A stretch of 64,000 nucleotides of DNA from Agaricus subrufescens (lineage: Eukaryota > Basidiomycota > Agaricomycetes > Agaricales > Agaricaceae). Below the pieces are notes generated by a model. The model saw only the letters and a program-made list of their open reading frames with translations. It searched no databases and was not told where the DNA came from. This document shows, one piece after another, positions 46,601 to 57,195 of the stretch. The DNA lies in NCBI GenBank assembly GCA_029945375.1, contig CM057065.1:1736001-1800000 (forward strand). The letters are read 5' to 3'. Both the position numbers and the translations under genes were made by a program. How positions within the stretch are numbered: the stretch's first letter is position 1; every line of letters starts with the position of its first letter.

Positions 46601-47082
46601 GGTGTGTTTCATCACATCCTGTTGTCGTACGGAAAAGACAGCAAGGACGAGGAGGTAAACAGAAAAAACAGTCCATAACGCATTCGTCGCAATGAAACGT
46701 GGTTCCTTGGCGGTAAGGGACCAACCAAGACTAGCAGCGTCGATGCACACAACAATTGCAAGAAATATTGACATAGCCAACTTCCACCATCGCATCTAGA
46801 GTAAACATTATGAATACAACATTTTTTCAGGCGACTGTGATACTACTCACCCTCTTCCAAAATTGTTCCTCGTTAACCGGAAACCCGTCTACGAGGTCCT
46901 CGGGTTTTGTAACGTCGAAGGGATCTCCTCCTCCAAGGAAGCCATCTCCAAGAGGTTCCTCACCCACATGCGTAGGCAACTGAACCTTCCCCTCTTTCTC
47001 TCTTGTGACCCATAGGACGATGCCACTGAGCACGACACCGACGACCAGAGCCACGGAAATTTGGAATTCGAATCGGGGCATT
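40608..47082 (-). CDS. full-size ABC transporter, ABCC (MRP) subfamily
   Basis: This is a gene of about 6.5 kb with some twenty introns. It starts [20 protein letters not shown], a first membrane segment, followed by an N-terminal block of about five more helices (TMD0). TMD1 runs through '[20 protein letters not shown]' and '[20 protein letters not shown]'. NBD1 has Walker A 'GKLGSGKT', signature 'NLSGGQKAR' and Walker B '[13 protein letters not shown]', with Asp where the catalytic Glu would be. A charged linker ('[13 protein letters not shown]') precedes TMD2. NBD2 has '[15 protein letters not shown]', signature '[16 protein letters not shown]' and 'VLVMDE'. The asymmetric NBD pair is typical of ABCC exporters of conjugates, bile-acid-like compounds or drugs, at the vacuole or plasma membrane. 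The C-terminal '[20 protein letters not shown]' is also typical. Confidence 0.9.
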
Positions 47083-47601
47083 TTGAGACTGGGACCAAAT
47101 TTTCTGAACTCCAATCTCGTCTAGCCAAGTTTTTATGAAGGCCGGGTCCCAACACAGACAAACCGGCCGAGTCAAGAACTAAACCGAAAGTGAGGGACCG
47201 AGTGGTGCAACTAAGAAGGGGCGAAGACATTTTCGAAGATCAAATCTTGCTTACTAAACAAATCTGTACCTGCCTTCCGCTCATTATTGCGTACCCTGGC
47301 AGTCCTCCAGAAAGCTGGAAAATCTCAATGCTTCAGGACCCAGATCTAATTTCAGCAGTATGTCCAATTCCAAATGCATAGCGATATTTATTTTCTACAA
47401 AATAACTTTTTGCTCTTACTATCTAAATTCACAGGTGTATCAAGGACCACATGGACGGCCGGGACCGATGGAGAAACGCGGATGTCATCATAGTGACTCG
47501 ACTCGGCATATCATGGTATATTAACGCAATTTAAATTCGATACCGATCAGGTCGAAAACACCTGATACACCACCAATTACCTCCACTAGCTCCGAAGCCC
47601 T
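47083..47601. other. intergenic region, ABC transporter promoter
   Basis: Both neighbours are on the minus strand. Nothing beyond short random open frames was seen. Confidence 0.5.
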
Positions 47602-49361
47602 CTAAACAAGGAGCATTTTCCTCGGGTCTTCAATGTACTCCTTCACTTTCACTACAACAAGGAGTCAGACGTAGGACAGTATAATACACCAGCTGGACGT
47701 ACCTAGGAAAGTTACTGCTTCCCGCCCATCGAGCAAACGGTGATCGTAAGTCAATGCCACAACCATGATAGGACGAATGACAATTTGCCCATCAACAACA
47801 ACCGCTCTGTCTTTGATGGTGTGCATACCTAAAAGGGAATATCATGATGTCAACAATTATCCTTGTGTGTCCGGGAATAGTACACCGCGCTTGCTTACCG
47901 AGTACAGCGGATTGAGGCAAGTTGATGATAGGTGTACCGTACAAGGAGCCGAAGACTCCACCATTTGAGCTATACTACAGTTAGAAAGGGAGCCAGAGGA
48001 GCGCAAGAATGAGCACATACATTGTGAAAGTACCACCTGCCATGTCCTCAAGTGTGAGTTTGCCATCCCTGGCCTTCTTGCCGAGGCGGCCAATCTCCTT
48101 TTCGATTTCAACAAAGTTCATGCCCTCTGTATTTCTAACCACGGGCGTAACAAGACCTTTAGGAGTGGCAACTGCAACACTTAAGTCAACAAAGTCGTGA
48201 TAGACTATCTCGTCACCCTCAATATAGGCATTGGCGGCAGGAATTTCGCGGAGTGCAAGTGCACAGGCTTTAGCAAACGCTCCCATGAATCCAAGCTTGA
48301 CATCGTGTTCCTTGAGAACGGACTCCTTGAACTTCTTGCGCATCTCCATAAGTGAAGACATGTCAATCTCGTTGAAAGTGGTCAAAGAAGCTGCAGCATT
48401 CTGGGACTCTTTTAGACGCTCGGCAATACGAAGACGCATCCGGTTCATTTTCACCTGGATATACCAAGATGAGCGAATTGAACCAGGAGAAAAGACAAGA
48501 AATTACCCTCGTTTCTCCCCGGGAGCCAGCAGCTGGTCTTGGAACTTCTGGTTGGCTCTTCTGCTGACTCTTCTCCTCGCGTTTAGGTGCCGCGCTCTTC
48601 TCAACAGCCTTGTCCTTAACTTGTGGTGGCGTCTGCTGGACTTTATCTGTTGCTGAAGGAGCAGGTTCTTTAGGAAGAGACTTGTCGACTTGCTGGTCAG
48701 CAGGTTCTGTAGCGTCTTTTGGTTTCGAGTCCTCTTTGGGGGCAGACGCGGGCGCTACGGAATCCATCAGAAGACTATACCACAACAAATTTGCAAAGAG
48801 ATAGTGACGCTTACCCTCACCGGCTTCTCCAGGCTCAATCACAAACAAATCTTGACCAACAGTGACAGTGTCCTCTTCATTGGCCAAAAGTTTAATGATC
48901 TTTCCGGACTGAGGTGCGTTGACCGAAACGTCGATCTAGTATGGCGGTCAATCCCTGATTCCAATAAATGAGAACGGAAGGAGCGGACCTTGTCGGTCTC
49001 AATAGTCGCAACCTCCTCATCCGCGGCAACAGAGTCACCAACTTGCTTATTCCACGTTTTTAGTGTTCCTTCGCTAATGGACTCCGCCATTTGCGGTACT
49101 TTCACAGTCTCAGCTATATCCACGAACACGACGTCAATTCATGCAACACGCTTAAGCCGAAAGAAGCCGACCGACCCTGTAGAAGACGAGAAGAATGGAA
49201 TTGGGCGCGTTTTACATGACATGCGGCGAGAGACCTAGTGAACTATTAAGTATCTGCCTGGATTATTGAAGTTTGACCACCTACCAACTTTTCGACAAAA
49301 CCGGTTGGGTACGGAGGATATCGCGACCCCGGGCCACAGCTATGATCCGTTTTGAGAGCAT
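47602..49361 (-). CDS. KGD2: dihydrolipoyllysine-residue succinyltransferase, E2 of 2-oxoglutarate dehydrogenase
   Basis: The first exon, [20 protein letters not shown], is an Arg-rich mitochondrial presequence. The lipoyl domain follows: '[20 protein letters not shown]' and '[10 protein letters not shown]', whose Lys is lipoylated, then '[11 protein letters not shown]'. A Pro/Lys/Glu-rich linker leads straight to the catalytic domain ('[20 protein letters not shown]', '[20 protein letters not shown]', '[20 protein letters not shown]') with the active-site '[14 protein letters not shown]'. No peripheral-subunit-binding domain is visible between linker and catalytic core, as expected for this E2. 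The end '[14 protein letters not shown]' is typical. The joins between the presequence and 'ETVKVPQ' use two short introns and are the least certain. It transfers succinyl to CoA in the TCA cycle. Confidence 0.92.
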
Positions 49362-50068
49362 TCTAAAATCAGATAGACCTAGTCAAGGTATATGTCAAGA
49401 CTATTGGACGGTATATCAGGGGCTTTCTGGTTAAGAAGACACCCGAGAAGACGCAGGGCGAAGGAAAGGTCTGAGGTAGAAGAGCACTTACCGCGCGATG
49501 TAATTTGTTTGGCATCGCTTGGCCGGGTCAGTTTATAGCGAGCTCGGGCTCCGCACTCTCTCCCGCCTCCCCTAGAGCACTACTACCACTTTGTTTCGTT
49601 GAATATTGACCCCTGGAGCCTGCCAGCGATGGACTGAATCCCAGTTTTTTGTGGGTTTAAATGCAGTCCCAACGTTCAACGCTGGCCAATCGGCGTCCGT
49701 TTAATAATAACTGGAGGCTGCTGCTTCCTGCATGTGTCAAGTCGAGAATTACACAGGAGGATCTCGGATGAGTACATATAGATTTTGAACTAATTTTACT
49801 GAGTAAATTTTTCCTGGTGACCGTTCTCTGGTTGATATAAGGCAACACAGCTTTCGTTTATGATACCAACAGCCGGACGATCCCGTAAGGACAACCCCTG
49901 AGCGCCACCAGTCGGATAGAAAGACGATCACAAGAAGACTAGCCGCAAAGCCAAAAGAGCAGCACTGAGCTTCTGGACGGTCGCAGATACACACGACCCT
50001 TCCATCAATCTAAGTTCTTCCGGTCGTCTTGATAAGGATCAATTATCGCGGATATCATTCGGACATAC
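49362..50068. promoter_or_regulatory. divergent promoter region, KGD2 / homoserine dehydrogenase
   Basis: This 707-nt stretch separates divergent genes for mitochondrial and amino acid metabolism. No ORF of coding character was seen, and no clear binding motif can be named. Confidence 0.4.
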
Positions 50069-51395
50069 ATGTCCTCGATCATTTTCCGGTCTTTTTCTTC
50101 CATCCACCGTCATTCCCTTATGGCTTCTCAGTCAAAGATACATGTCGCCATCGTCGGTGTTGGTTTGGTCGGTTCAGAACTTGTCAACCAGATCCTAGCC
50201 ATCCCACAACAAACCTCTCCATTCAGCCTCATTTCCCTTTCCAACTCTAAACGTACTCTCTTTGATCAAACCAACCCAATCAAGCCTGGTTCCAACTGGA
50301 AATCCGCGCTAGCCGAATCCCAAAACAAAGCTGATCTTGGCGCTTTGACAAAACAACTTTCAGAGTTGGTCGCTCAAAATAAACGAGTCGCAGTGGTCGA
50401 CAACACTTCATCCGATCATGTTGCCGCACTCTATCCTGAATGGCTCAGAAAAGGTTTCAATGTTGTTACGCCTAACAAAAAGGCGTTTTCCGGAGAGTCA
50501 ACACTCTTCGAGGATATTCTGAAGGCTAGCCAAGAGGGGGGTGCCCGCTTCTTGTATGAGGCTACAGTTGGCGCAGGATTGCCCGTAATCAATACCTTGA
50601 AGGAGATCGTGGCTAGTGGCGACAAGGAATGTTATTTGATCAAGATTACAACTTCTTGGCATTGACCCGACAGTATAGGTTATCAAAATAGAGGGTGTAT
50701 TCTCGGGCACAATGAGCTACATCTTTAACGAATTCTCGACAGGCAAACCTGACGGACCCGACTTCTCTTCCGTAGTAGCTGTTGCCCGGGAGAAAGGTTA
50801 CACTGTACGTCAACTGATAACGTTCCCCTCTACATCGTCTCACTTCACTACTTCCCAGGAACCTCATCCAGCGGATGATCTGAACGGTTTCGACGTCGCT
50901 CGCAAACTCACCATTCTATCCCGAACCATCTCTGCCTTCTCTAATCTTCCAACAAACCTCCCTCAACTCCAATCCTTTAAATCTGTACAAACAGCTTCCC
51001 TCATCCCGCCTGCACTCGAGGGTATTCCGACCGGAGATGAATTTATTTCTCGCCTGCCCGGACATAATTCCGGGTTTTCCGAGCTTCGCACAAATGCTAG
51101 TGCAGAAGGTCAAGTTTTGCGATTCGTAGGTGTAGTCGATGCTGCAAATGGACAGGTCAAGGCTGGGCTGGAAAAGTACGTCCCCCGGTGCACGCTGTCC
51201 CAGTCTTCCGTGATCTCAATGACAATTGATAGGTATCCTATTACCCACCCCTTCGCGACCTCCCTTGGCGGATCGGATAACATTATTTTGTTCCACACTG
51301 AACGTTACAGCCCTCGTCCTCTAATAGTACAGGGTGCAGGTGCAGGTGCAGCTGTAACTGCTATGGGCGTTTTAGGTGACCTTTTGAAACTCTAA
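50069..51395 (+). CDS. HOM6: homoserine dehydrogenase
   Basis: 'KIHVAIVGVGLVGSELVNQI' is the NAD(P) Gly-rich loop. 'VAVVDNTSSDHVA', 'GFNVVTPNKKAFSG' and 'RFLYEATVGAGLPVINTLKE' form the active site. 'IEGVFSGTMSYIFNEFS', 'EPHPADDLNGFDVARKLTIL' and the C-terminal 'VQGAGAGAAVTAMGVLGDLL' complete the family pattern. Three introns follow 'ASGDK', 'EKGYT' and 'GLEK'. It reduces aspartate semialdehyde to homoserine for Met, Thr and Ile synthesis. Two in-frame starts exist. The ATG at 50120 gives the usual cytosolic form (MASQSKIHV). The one at 50069 adds 17 residues rich in Ser, Arg and His, like a mitochondrial presequence. There is no aspartokinase domain. Confidence 0.93.
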
Positions 51396-51790
51396 CCTGA
51401 GTGTTCTCATGTATGAAGGTGTGGAATTGAACCTGTGATGACCCTGCCCACGTGCGATAAATCCTTGGAGAATATCACCAGTCAGTTAAATGCAATTTGA
51501 GGCTCGATGACCTGCCTCCAGTTATTCTCGCTGCCAATGGGTTCACTATCAAAGGGCTCCTCGTCGCAGACTAGAAAGTGCTTTGGTACACAGCAACTGA
51601 TCATCCGATCATTACTTGAATGCCCTGGATTTCCCACAGGTTCAACTACATCCATATCAGCGCGGTGTAGATTGGGCGTCACTGGATTATATAAAGACTG
51701 GTTTCATGGAGTGTGAAACTTGCTGCTTAATCGCTACCAGCAACGCTTCCTTTCCCTCCGCAAACACTCAAACACACAGGTCTTGGAATA
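51396..51790. other. intergenic region between HOM6 and ADC-like genes
   Basis: This 395-nt interval lies between two plus-strand genes. It holds the HOM6 3' end and the next promoter. No gene was seen. Confidence 0.5.
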
Positions 51791-52858
51791 ATGTCGGGAG
51801 TCACACCAGCGCCGGCGTAAGTTCTACCAACTCCCTGCCTTCTGTTTCATTCCTGAACAACGTTTCTTAGACCCTGGAAATTGAAAGGCAATAGTTGGAT
51901 GTTCGTGCTCTCTGCACTCAACAAAGCTGAAGACTTTCCGCCTGGTTTTGCCGCTCCGGGTGAAGAAGAAGCTTTACTTCGAGGTGGGAAATTTATCGGA
52001 GGGATGGGTCTCGTTCAAGTGAGAGGAAATCGCTTACCACCATTGTCTCGGAATTAATACCGCCTGTGCGATGACAGCTTGTTCAATACACGGAGAGTCC
52101 AGTTGGTGAGCTATCATTTTCCTTTCGGATTTATCATATTTAGGAAGCCTCTCAGGTCCCTGTAGGCAACGATTCTGTCTTTGTTTTCGCATTGATGATG
52201 ACTCTCAATAGATGACGAATTAATATACGTCCCTGGTCGATGGAGCTATGAGCACACCAACGCAGCATTCCGTATCACCCGAATTTATGTATCGTCAAGG
52301 GAGTCGGCTGAGAATGGTATGTAACTTACCTTTTGGATTCCGCCAACGACTTAGCACAAGCTCCTGCTACCAGGTCGCCGTAATTGGAATATCCCGAGTC
52401 AGTCTTTGTGCCTCGCGCCACCATCATGTGTCTGATCAACCAGCACAGAACATGTTGCTAAATTTGACTACAAATCTCAACCGGATGGCACCACTACTTT
52501 CAGCGTAACACTACCGGATGCTACCGAACCCTTCTTCAAGGCCTCAATAAAGCCCATTCCGATCCTCTCCAGCCTTTCCATCCCATCAACGACCACGCTA
52601 CTTGGTCAGTACTTCAGCCTCATGCAACCGCCTCTCCCGCAAGGCGTGAAGAGTGAGGAAGTTGGAACTGATAAATGGGCTGGGCTTATACCGGTTATGG
52701 GTGGAAAAGTCAAGGTTGTGAAAATGGTTCCTGGGTTTGAAGATGGAAGTGTTGGCAATGGTGTTGACTTCCCAAAGGTCAAGCCATGGTGCACTGCGAG
52801 TATGATGCAAAATGTAGACCTAGATTTTGGCATCCCAACTCGGTCTGATACTGTTTGA
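51791..52858 (+). CDS. acetoacetate decarboxylase-fold protein
   Basis: Spliced exons start MSGVTPAPA and 'PWKLKGNSWMFVLSALN', and continue with 'FIGGMGLVQLVQYTESPVG', 'DDELIYVPGRWSYE' and 'NAAFRITRIYVSSRESAENG'. The protein ends with a long exon containing 'LMQPPLPQGVKSEEVGTDKW'. The layout (early 'YxxSPVGxYDELxxVPG', then an Arg-x-Tyr-Val strand) matches the acetoacetate decarboxylase superfamily seen widely in fungi. The catalytic Lys of true decarboxylases cannot be assigned with confidence, so it may be a lipocalin-like binder or a diverged enzyme. Length is about 270 residues with five introns. Confidence 0.72.
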
Positions 52859-52897
52859 GTTGTCTCATTCAGCCCAGACTTTTCCTTTGATTGTTGG

Positions 52898-53527
52898 TTA
52901 TAGGTATGTAATTCCGATATTATTACCTAAAGTCGGTCGAAACGTACGGGCTTGTTTCGTGTCTCGGTGATTTCCGCTAGCAAGAGTGCGTATCAGATGA
53001 AGTGGGTTTGGTAAGAGTTCCTTGTTGAAGGAAATGCTGGAAAGATTGGGACTGTCCATTATGGTAGAACTGACATTCTTCTGTATTGAACGATAACAGC
53101 CTTGCTGCCCTGTGTCCTGAAAGCACCAATAATGTACTTGACTGTCTGTTGCTGTGCACATTTGGCTTGAATTGGGCGGGATGAGCCTCAAGCTTACACT
53201 CAATGGTAAATCCGTAAACTCGTCGTTGTTGAATGGTCCCTGATGTCGACGATTGCTGAACGTCCAATTTCTGTCTTCTTCTTCCATCAGTGATTGGGTT
53301 GCAGAAGAGTTCTGCTGTGGACTGCGCTTGCACAGTGATGGACTAGTGACGGGCACATGAGGACCGGGACTTGGCATCAGTCTGTTGTTATTGGACGTCG
53401 GAAAGTTGGAAAACTCCATTGAGTGAAATGACACCCTAGCCGCCATCAGAAACGCCGATTCGCCTTTTTCTCTAGCAACGCCGTTCGGCACAACCGTCTC
53501 CGCTCCTCCCATCCCCCCCACACACAC
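52898..53527 (-). CDS. hypothetical spliced protein
   Basis: I do not recognise it. The minus strand is open from 53527 to 52898 (209 codons). Two sets of canonical sites suggest the reading frame is really spliced. An intron of 46 nt (gtaagctt..tgcacag) joins 'FTDLPLS' to 'QQTVKYIIGAFRTQGSKAVI'. A second of 38 nt (gtcagt..tttccag) joins 'VQYRR' to 'ISFNKELLPNPLHLIRTLAS'. The two removals keep frame overall, and the joined middle looks more protein-like than the unspliced one. The start may be 53527 or, with better context, 53446 (MAARVSFHSMEF). The N-terminal half is Ser/Pro/Asn-rich and looks disordered. It is head-to-head with the Kre6-like gene. Confidence 0.45.
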   Translation of the reverse strand: MCVGGMGGAETVVPNGVAREKGESAFLMAARVSFHSMEFSNFPTSNNNRLMPSPGPHVPVTSPSLCKRSPQQNSSATQSLMEEEDRNWTFSNRRHQGPFNNDEFTDLPLSVSLRLIPPNSSQMCTATDSQVHYWCFQDTGQQGCYRSIQKNVSSTIMDSPNLSSISFNKELLPNPLHLIRTLASGNHRDTKQARTFRPTLGNNIGITYL

Positions 53528-53606
53528 TCCCTCCTTCGTTTGAACGTTTGAACACTCGTTTAGGCTCAGAGACTATCTTATACATAATTAAATATACCCG
53601 GTAGCT

Positions 53607-56395
53607 ATGGAGGGCAGGTTTCCGCCAGCAGCTACTTCTACGTCAAGCCTCCTCTCCGCGCACGACGCTCCTTCGCGAGAGAACTTACTACGTTCGAATG
53701 CTTTGGCCAGTACAAGTGCCCTGAGTCTACCCGTGAGCGCTCCTTTGTACTTTGGTTTGAGTGGAGAACTGATCATTACCAGTTATCCGTATCTGAGAAA
53801 GTATGCGCCGAACTCTGCCTCTATATGACCACCAACTAATAGACTGCAGTACTCCCTACCCCCTTCCCCTGCCACGTGGGGCATGCCCCTGCTTATCAAC
53901 GACCGAGAGCCTGACGACTTCCTTCACAATCCCGATCCGCGCCGTGATAGAAAAAACGACAGAGGCGGCAGTGTTTTCACTGGCCGTGGGCTAGCCAACT
54001 TGGGATGTCTACTCTTTCTCGCATTGGGGTGTTTAATGCTCTTGTGAGTCTCTGTTGGTTAATTTAGCGATCATAAACTAACCGAAATTTCTTGTGATCA
54101 GCGCTGGTATGCCGTTTTGGTCCGTGATTCGAGCTTCTTGATCAACAAAAAAAAATAGGTTTTCCAATTATATCCTTCGCGACAAGAAAGATACAAACCA
54201 CACAGGGTGGCTTCAACCTTGGTGGAACAAATGCTACAGGACAAGTTCCCGATATACTTGGAAATCACGGTCTCATAGACAAGGATACACCTGAGGAAGC
54301 ATACACGAGAGGATCCTTTTTGGCTAACAATGATGAAGAATATGTGTTGGTGTTTTCGGATGAATTCAACGTCGACGGACGATCGTTCTTCCCCGGAGAT
54401 GATCCCTACTGGGAGGCCGTAGATTTGCACTATTGGGGAACGGTGGGTAGCTTTGATAGTAGTAGTTGCTATGCTAAGAATTAACACTATTTTTATCATT
54501 CTAGAACGACTTGGAATGGTATGACCCTAATCAACGTATGCCTCTTTGGTTGCGGAACTTTTCCCTTTGGTTAATGTTATTGTAGCCACAACGGCCAATG
54601 GTTCTCTCGTCCTGACGCTGGAGGAAGCTGATCCCGCTAGTAACCATGGGCTCAGCTACAAGTCCGGCATGGTGAGCCAATTTTTCTCTCTTTTGGTGTT
54701 ACTTTACTGAATAATATCTTGGTGGCCAGATACAATCATGGTACAGTATCTTTCACAGGACCTTAGTGGCAATACTGACAAACGTCTAAGGAACAAATTC
54801 TGCTTTACTGGAGGTATTGTTGAAAGTAAGTGCCACCCCTTTATGACATACATCCATATCGTTGACGTTACTTCTCTGTAGCACGGGTCCAACTGCCTGG
54901 CTCGAATACTGTGGCGTAAGTCGCAATCTTAGGTCAATCTGAATTAAAAGGTGACAGTACGTTAGTGGACTCTGGCCCGCCGTTTGGACAATGGGTAATC
55001 TCGGTCGAGCTGGCTTCGGTGCATCCTTGGAAGGCTTAGTGCGTGCCAGCTGAAAGAGAATTTGAATGTAACTTGATTTGATAATTTCGTAGTGGCCCTA
55101 CTCTTATGATGCCTGTGATGTCGGCACTCTACCCAACCAGACACACCCAGGAACTCAAACGCCATTGTGGGCTGTGCAAGGTGGAGACGCAGCAAACAAT
55201 GACATGCTGGTAAGCTTTCTTCGTGCTGAGCACAATATTTTTCTTTCAATTGACTGATTGTAATCAAGTCATATCAACCTGGACAACGGTTATGTATGTC
55301 CCTGTTCCTTGAATTGTGTACTTCCACTTACCCCTTCGTGCAGCCGCTTGTACATGCCCCGGAGAATCACATCCGGGACCCGTACGGACTGACGGGAGTT
55401 ATGTTGGTCGTTCAGCTCCTGAAATAGATGTTTTCGAGGCAACTGTGATCCAAGGCGTTAAGGGACAGGTAAGTTGCTCCAGTCTTGTATATTTCCTTGC
55501 TTATAAATGTTTTTTTAGCTGTCTATGTCTGCTCAGTGGGCACCTTATAATGTAAGACGTTTTGCGCGAAGTCAGAGCTCCCTGACTGATGAGTACTTCA
55601 GGCGCAATATGAGTGGCACAATACGTCAGGCAACTTCGAAATCTATGACCCGGACCAGACCGAGCTAAACGCATATGTTGGAGGTCGGAACTATTGACAA
55701 TACTTTCCTCCTTTTTAACTGATTTTTTGAAAAGGTGTTTATCAACAAACAACTAGTGGTTTGACAGACGCGAATCAAGGATGTTACGAGCTTAGTGAGA
55801 AGTGTTTCGCGATATATGCTTTTGAATACAAGCCCGGGTAAGGCATTCTCGTCACTCGATCATTGCGAGACCTGACTTTTTTTCAAGCTTCGATAACAGC
55901 TACATCACCTGGGTTAGCGACAATAAACCGGTCTGGACTATATACTCTGGTGGTTTGACTGCCGACGATCGTTCTGAAATCAGTGCTCGTCCTATATCAA
56001 CGGAACCCATGGTACGATGTCCGGTCCCAAAGTCTTGTGCATGTTTTGAGTTCTAACTGTCATTGGCGAATTCTAGTATCTCATAGCTAACCTTGGTTTT
56101 TCGCATAACTTTGGTACGATCGACTTTGATCTCCTGACGTTCCCTGCAACGATGAGCGTCGATTATATTCGGGTGTATCAGCCGAAGAATTCAATAAAGA
56201 TTGGATGTAATCCCGACGATCACCCTACATCTGAATATATCAGCACGTTTGTATACTCTTTTTTTTTCGTTCCGAACTGAGGCTTATATTTTTAACAGTT
56301 ACCTCGGGGCTTATACTAACTTCAACTTGACAACATGGAAAGATTTTGGGCAGCCTTGGCCCAGGAATAATATATCTGCTGAAGGTTGTTCATGA
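53607..56395 (+). CDS. beta-1,6-glucan synthesis protein, Kre6/Skn1 family (GH16-like)
   Basis: This is a type II membrane protein with about a dozen introns. The cytosolic N-terminus is Ser-rich (MEGRFPPAATSTSSLL). 'GMPLLINDREPDDFLHNPDP' precedes the single membrane segment 'LANLGCLLFLALGCLMLF'. The lumenal domain starts 'TTQGGFNLGGTNATGQVPD' and runs through 'LVFSDEFNVDGRSFFPGDDP', 'GLWPAVWTMGNLGRAGFG' and 'PYSYDACDVGT'. It then has 'APEIDVFEA', the E-x-D-x-x-E catalytic pattern of GH16, and ends at 'DYIRVYQP' and 'NNISAEGCS'. Several N-x-S/T sites are present. These proteins act in the ER/Golgi and are needed for beta-1,6-glucan in the wall. Basidiomycetes usually carry several copies. Confidence 0.92.
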
Positions 56396-57195
56396 TCGTC
56401 GTCAGGTTACGTCGTCCACTCTCGTTTGTTTTTGTTGTTCCATCTGTCGAGTTCAGTTTATCTGTCTCTAACGTTGATATCACCTGTTCTACTTCTGCTT
56501 CTCTTGTCAAGTTTTAATATCATAGCTTATTACAATTTGTCTATACCTGCTTTACAATGTGTCCATGCATATATAGTGGAATATTATTTGCTTTTAGATA
56601 TTTGATATATCAAACGAGTTTTCCTGAAGTTTGTGCCTATACCTTTTCGTGTGGTGGCTGGAAACGGTGGGCCTATAGCAACCACTACCTATCCCATAAT
56701 GATCGGAACATATGGCAAGGAGAAACTCGCATCAGTCGGATGATAAGAGCCCTATCACCCCTTTTCAATCAACTGCGTCAACATCTGGACATTGACAGGA
56801 TTGAACGGTGACATGATGTTGATTCATGCGGGGATCAAGAAACTGAGAAATCAAGGCGGATGCGTTTGCACGGCGGTCCAATGGATCTGAGAATGGCGGG
56901 AACCAACTCTTTGTGTTCTCGATTATTTTTCTTGCGAATGTATATTGTTGTAATACGAATCTCTCAGATAGGAATAAAGGAATGAATCATTTCTGGGAGG
57001 TGATATACGACAATTATTTACTTTGAAAGATACATACTTGTATCATTTATAATAAACAACATTGGGGGGATAATTTAAGGTAGAGCGCAGATAAGTGTGA
57101 AGGTCTACATAATGTTTATAGATTAAAGTTCGGTGTTAGCAAAGAACGAATGGTGTACATAGACTGACGAGTTAGATTCATGAGTCCGCAGATAG
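56396..57195. other. convergent 3' intergenic region, Kre6-like / EH-domain gene
   Basis: This 800-nt region lies between a plus and a minus gene end. It is AT-rich toward the right. AATAAA-like signals occur near 56984 (plus) and 57051 (plus). No gene was seen. Confidence 0.5.
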
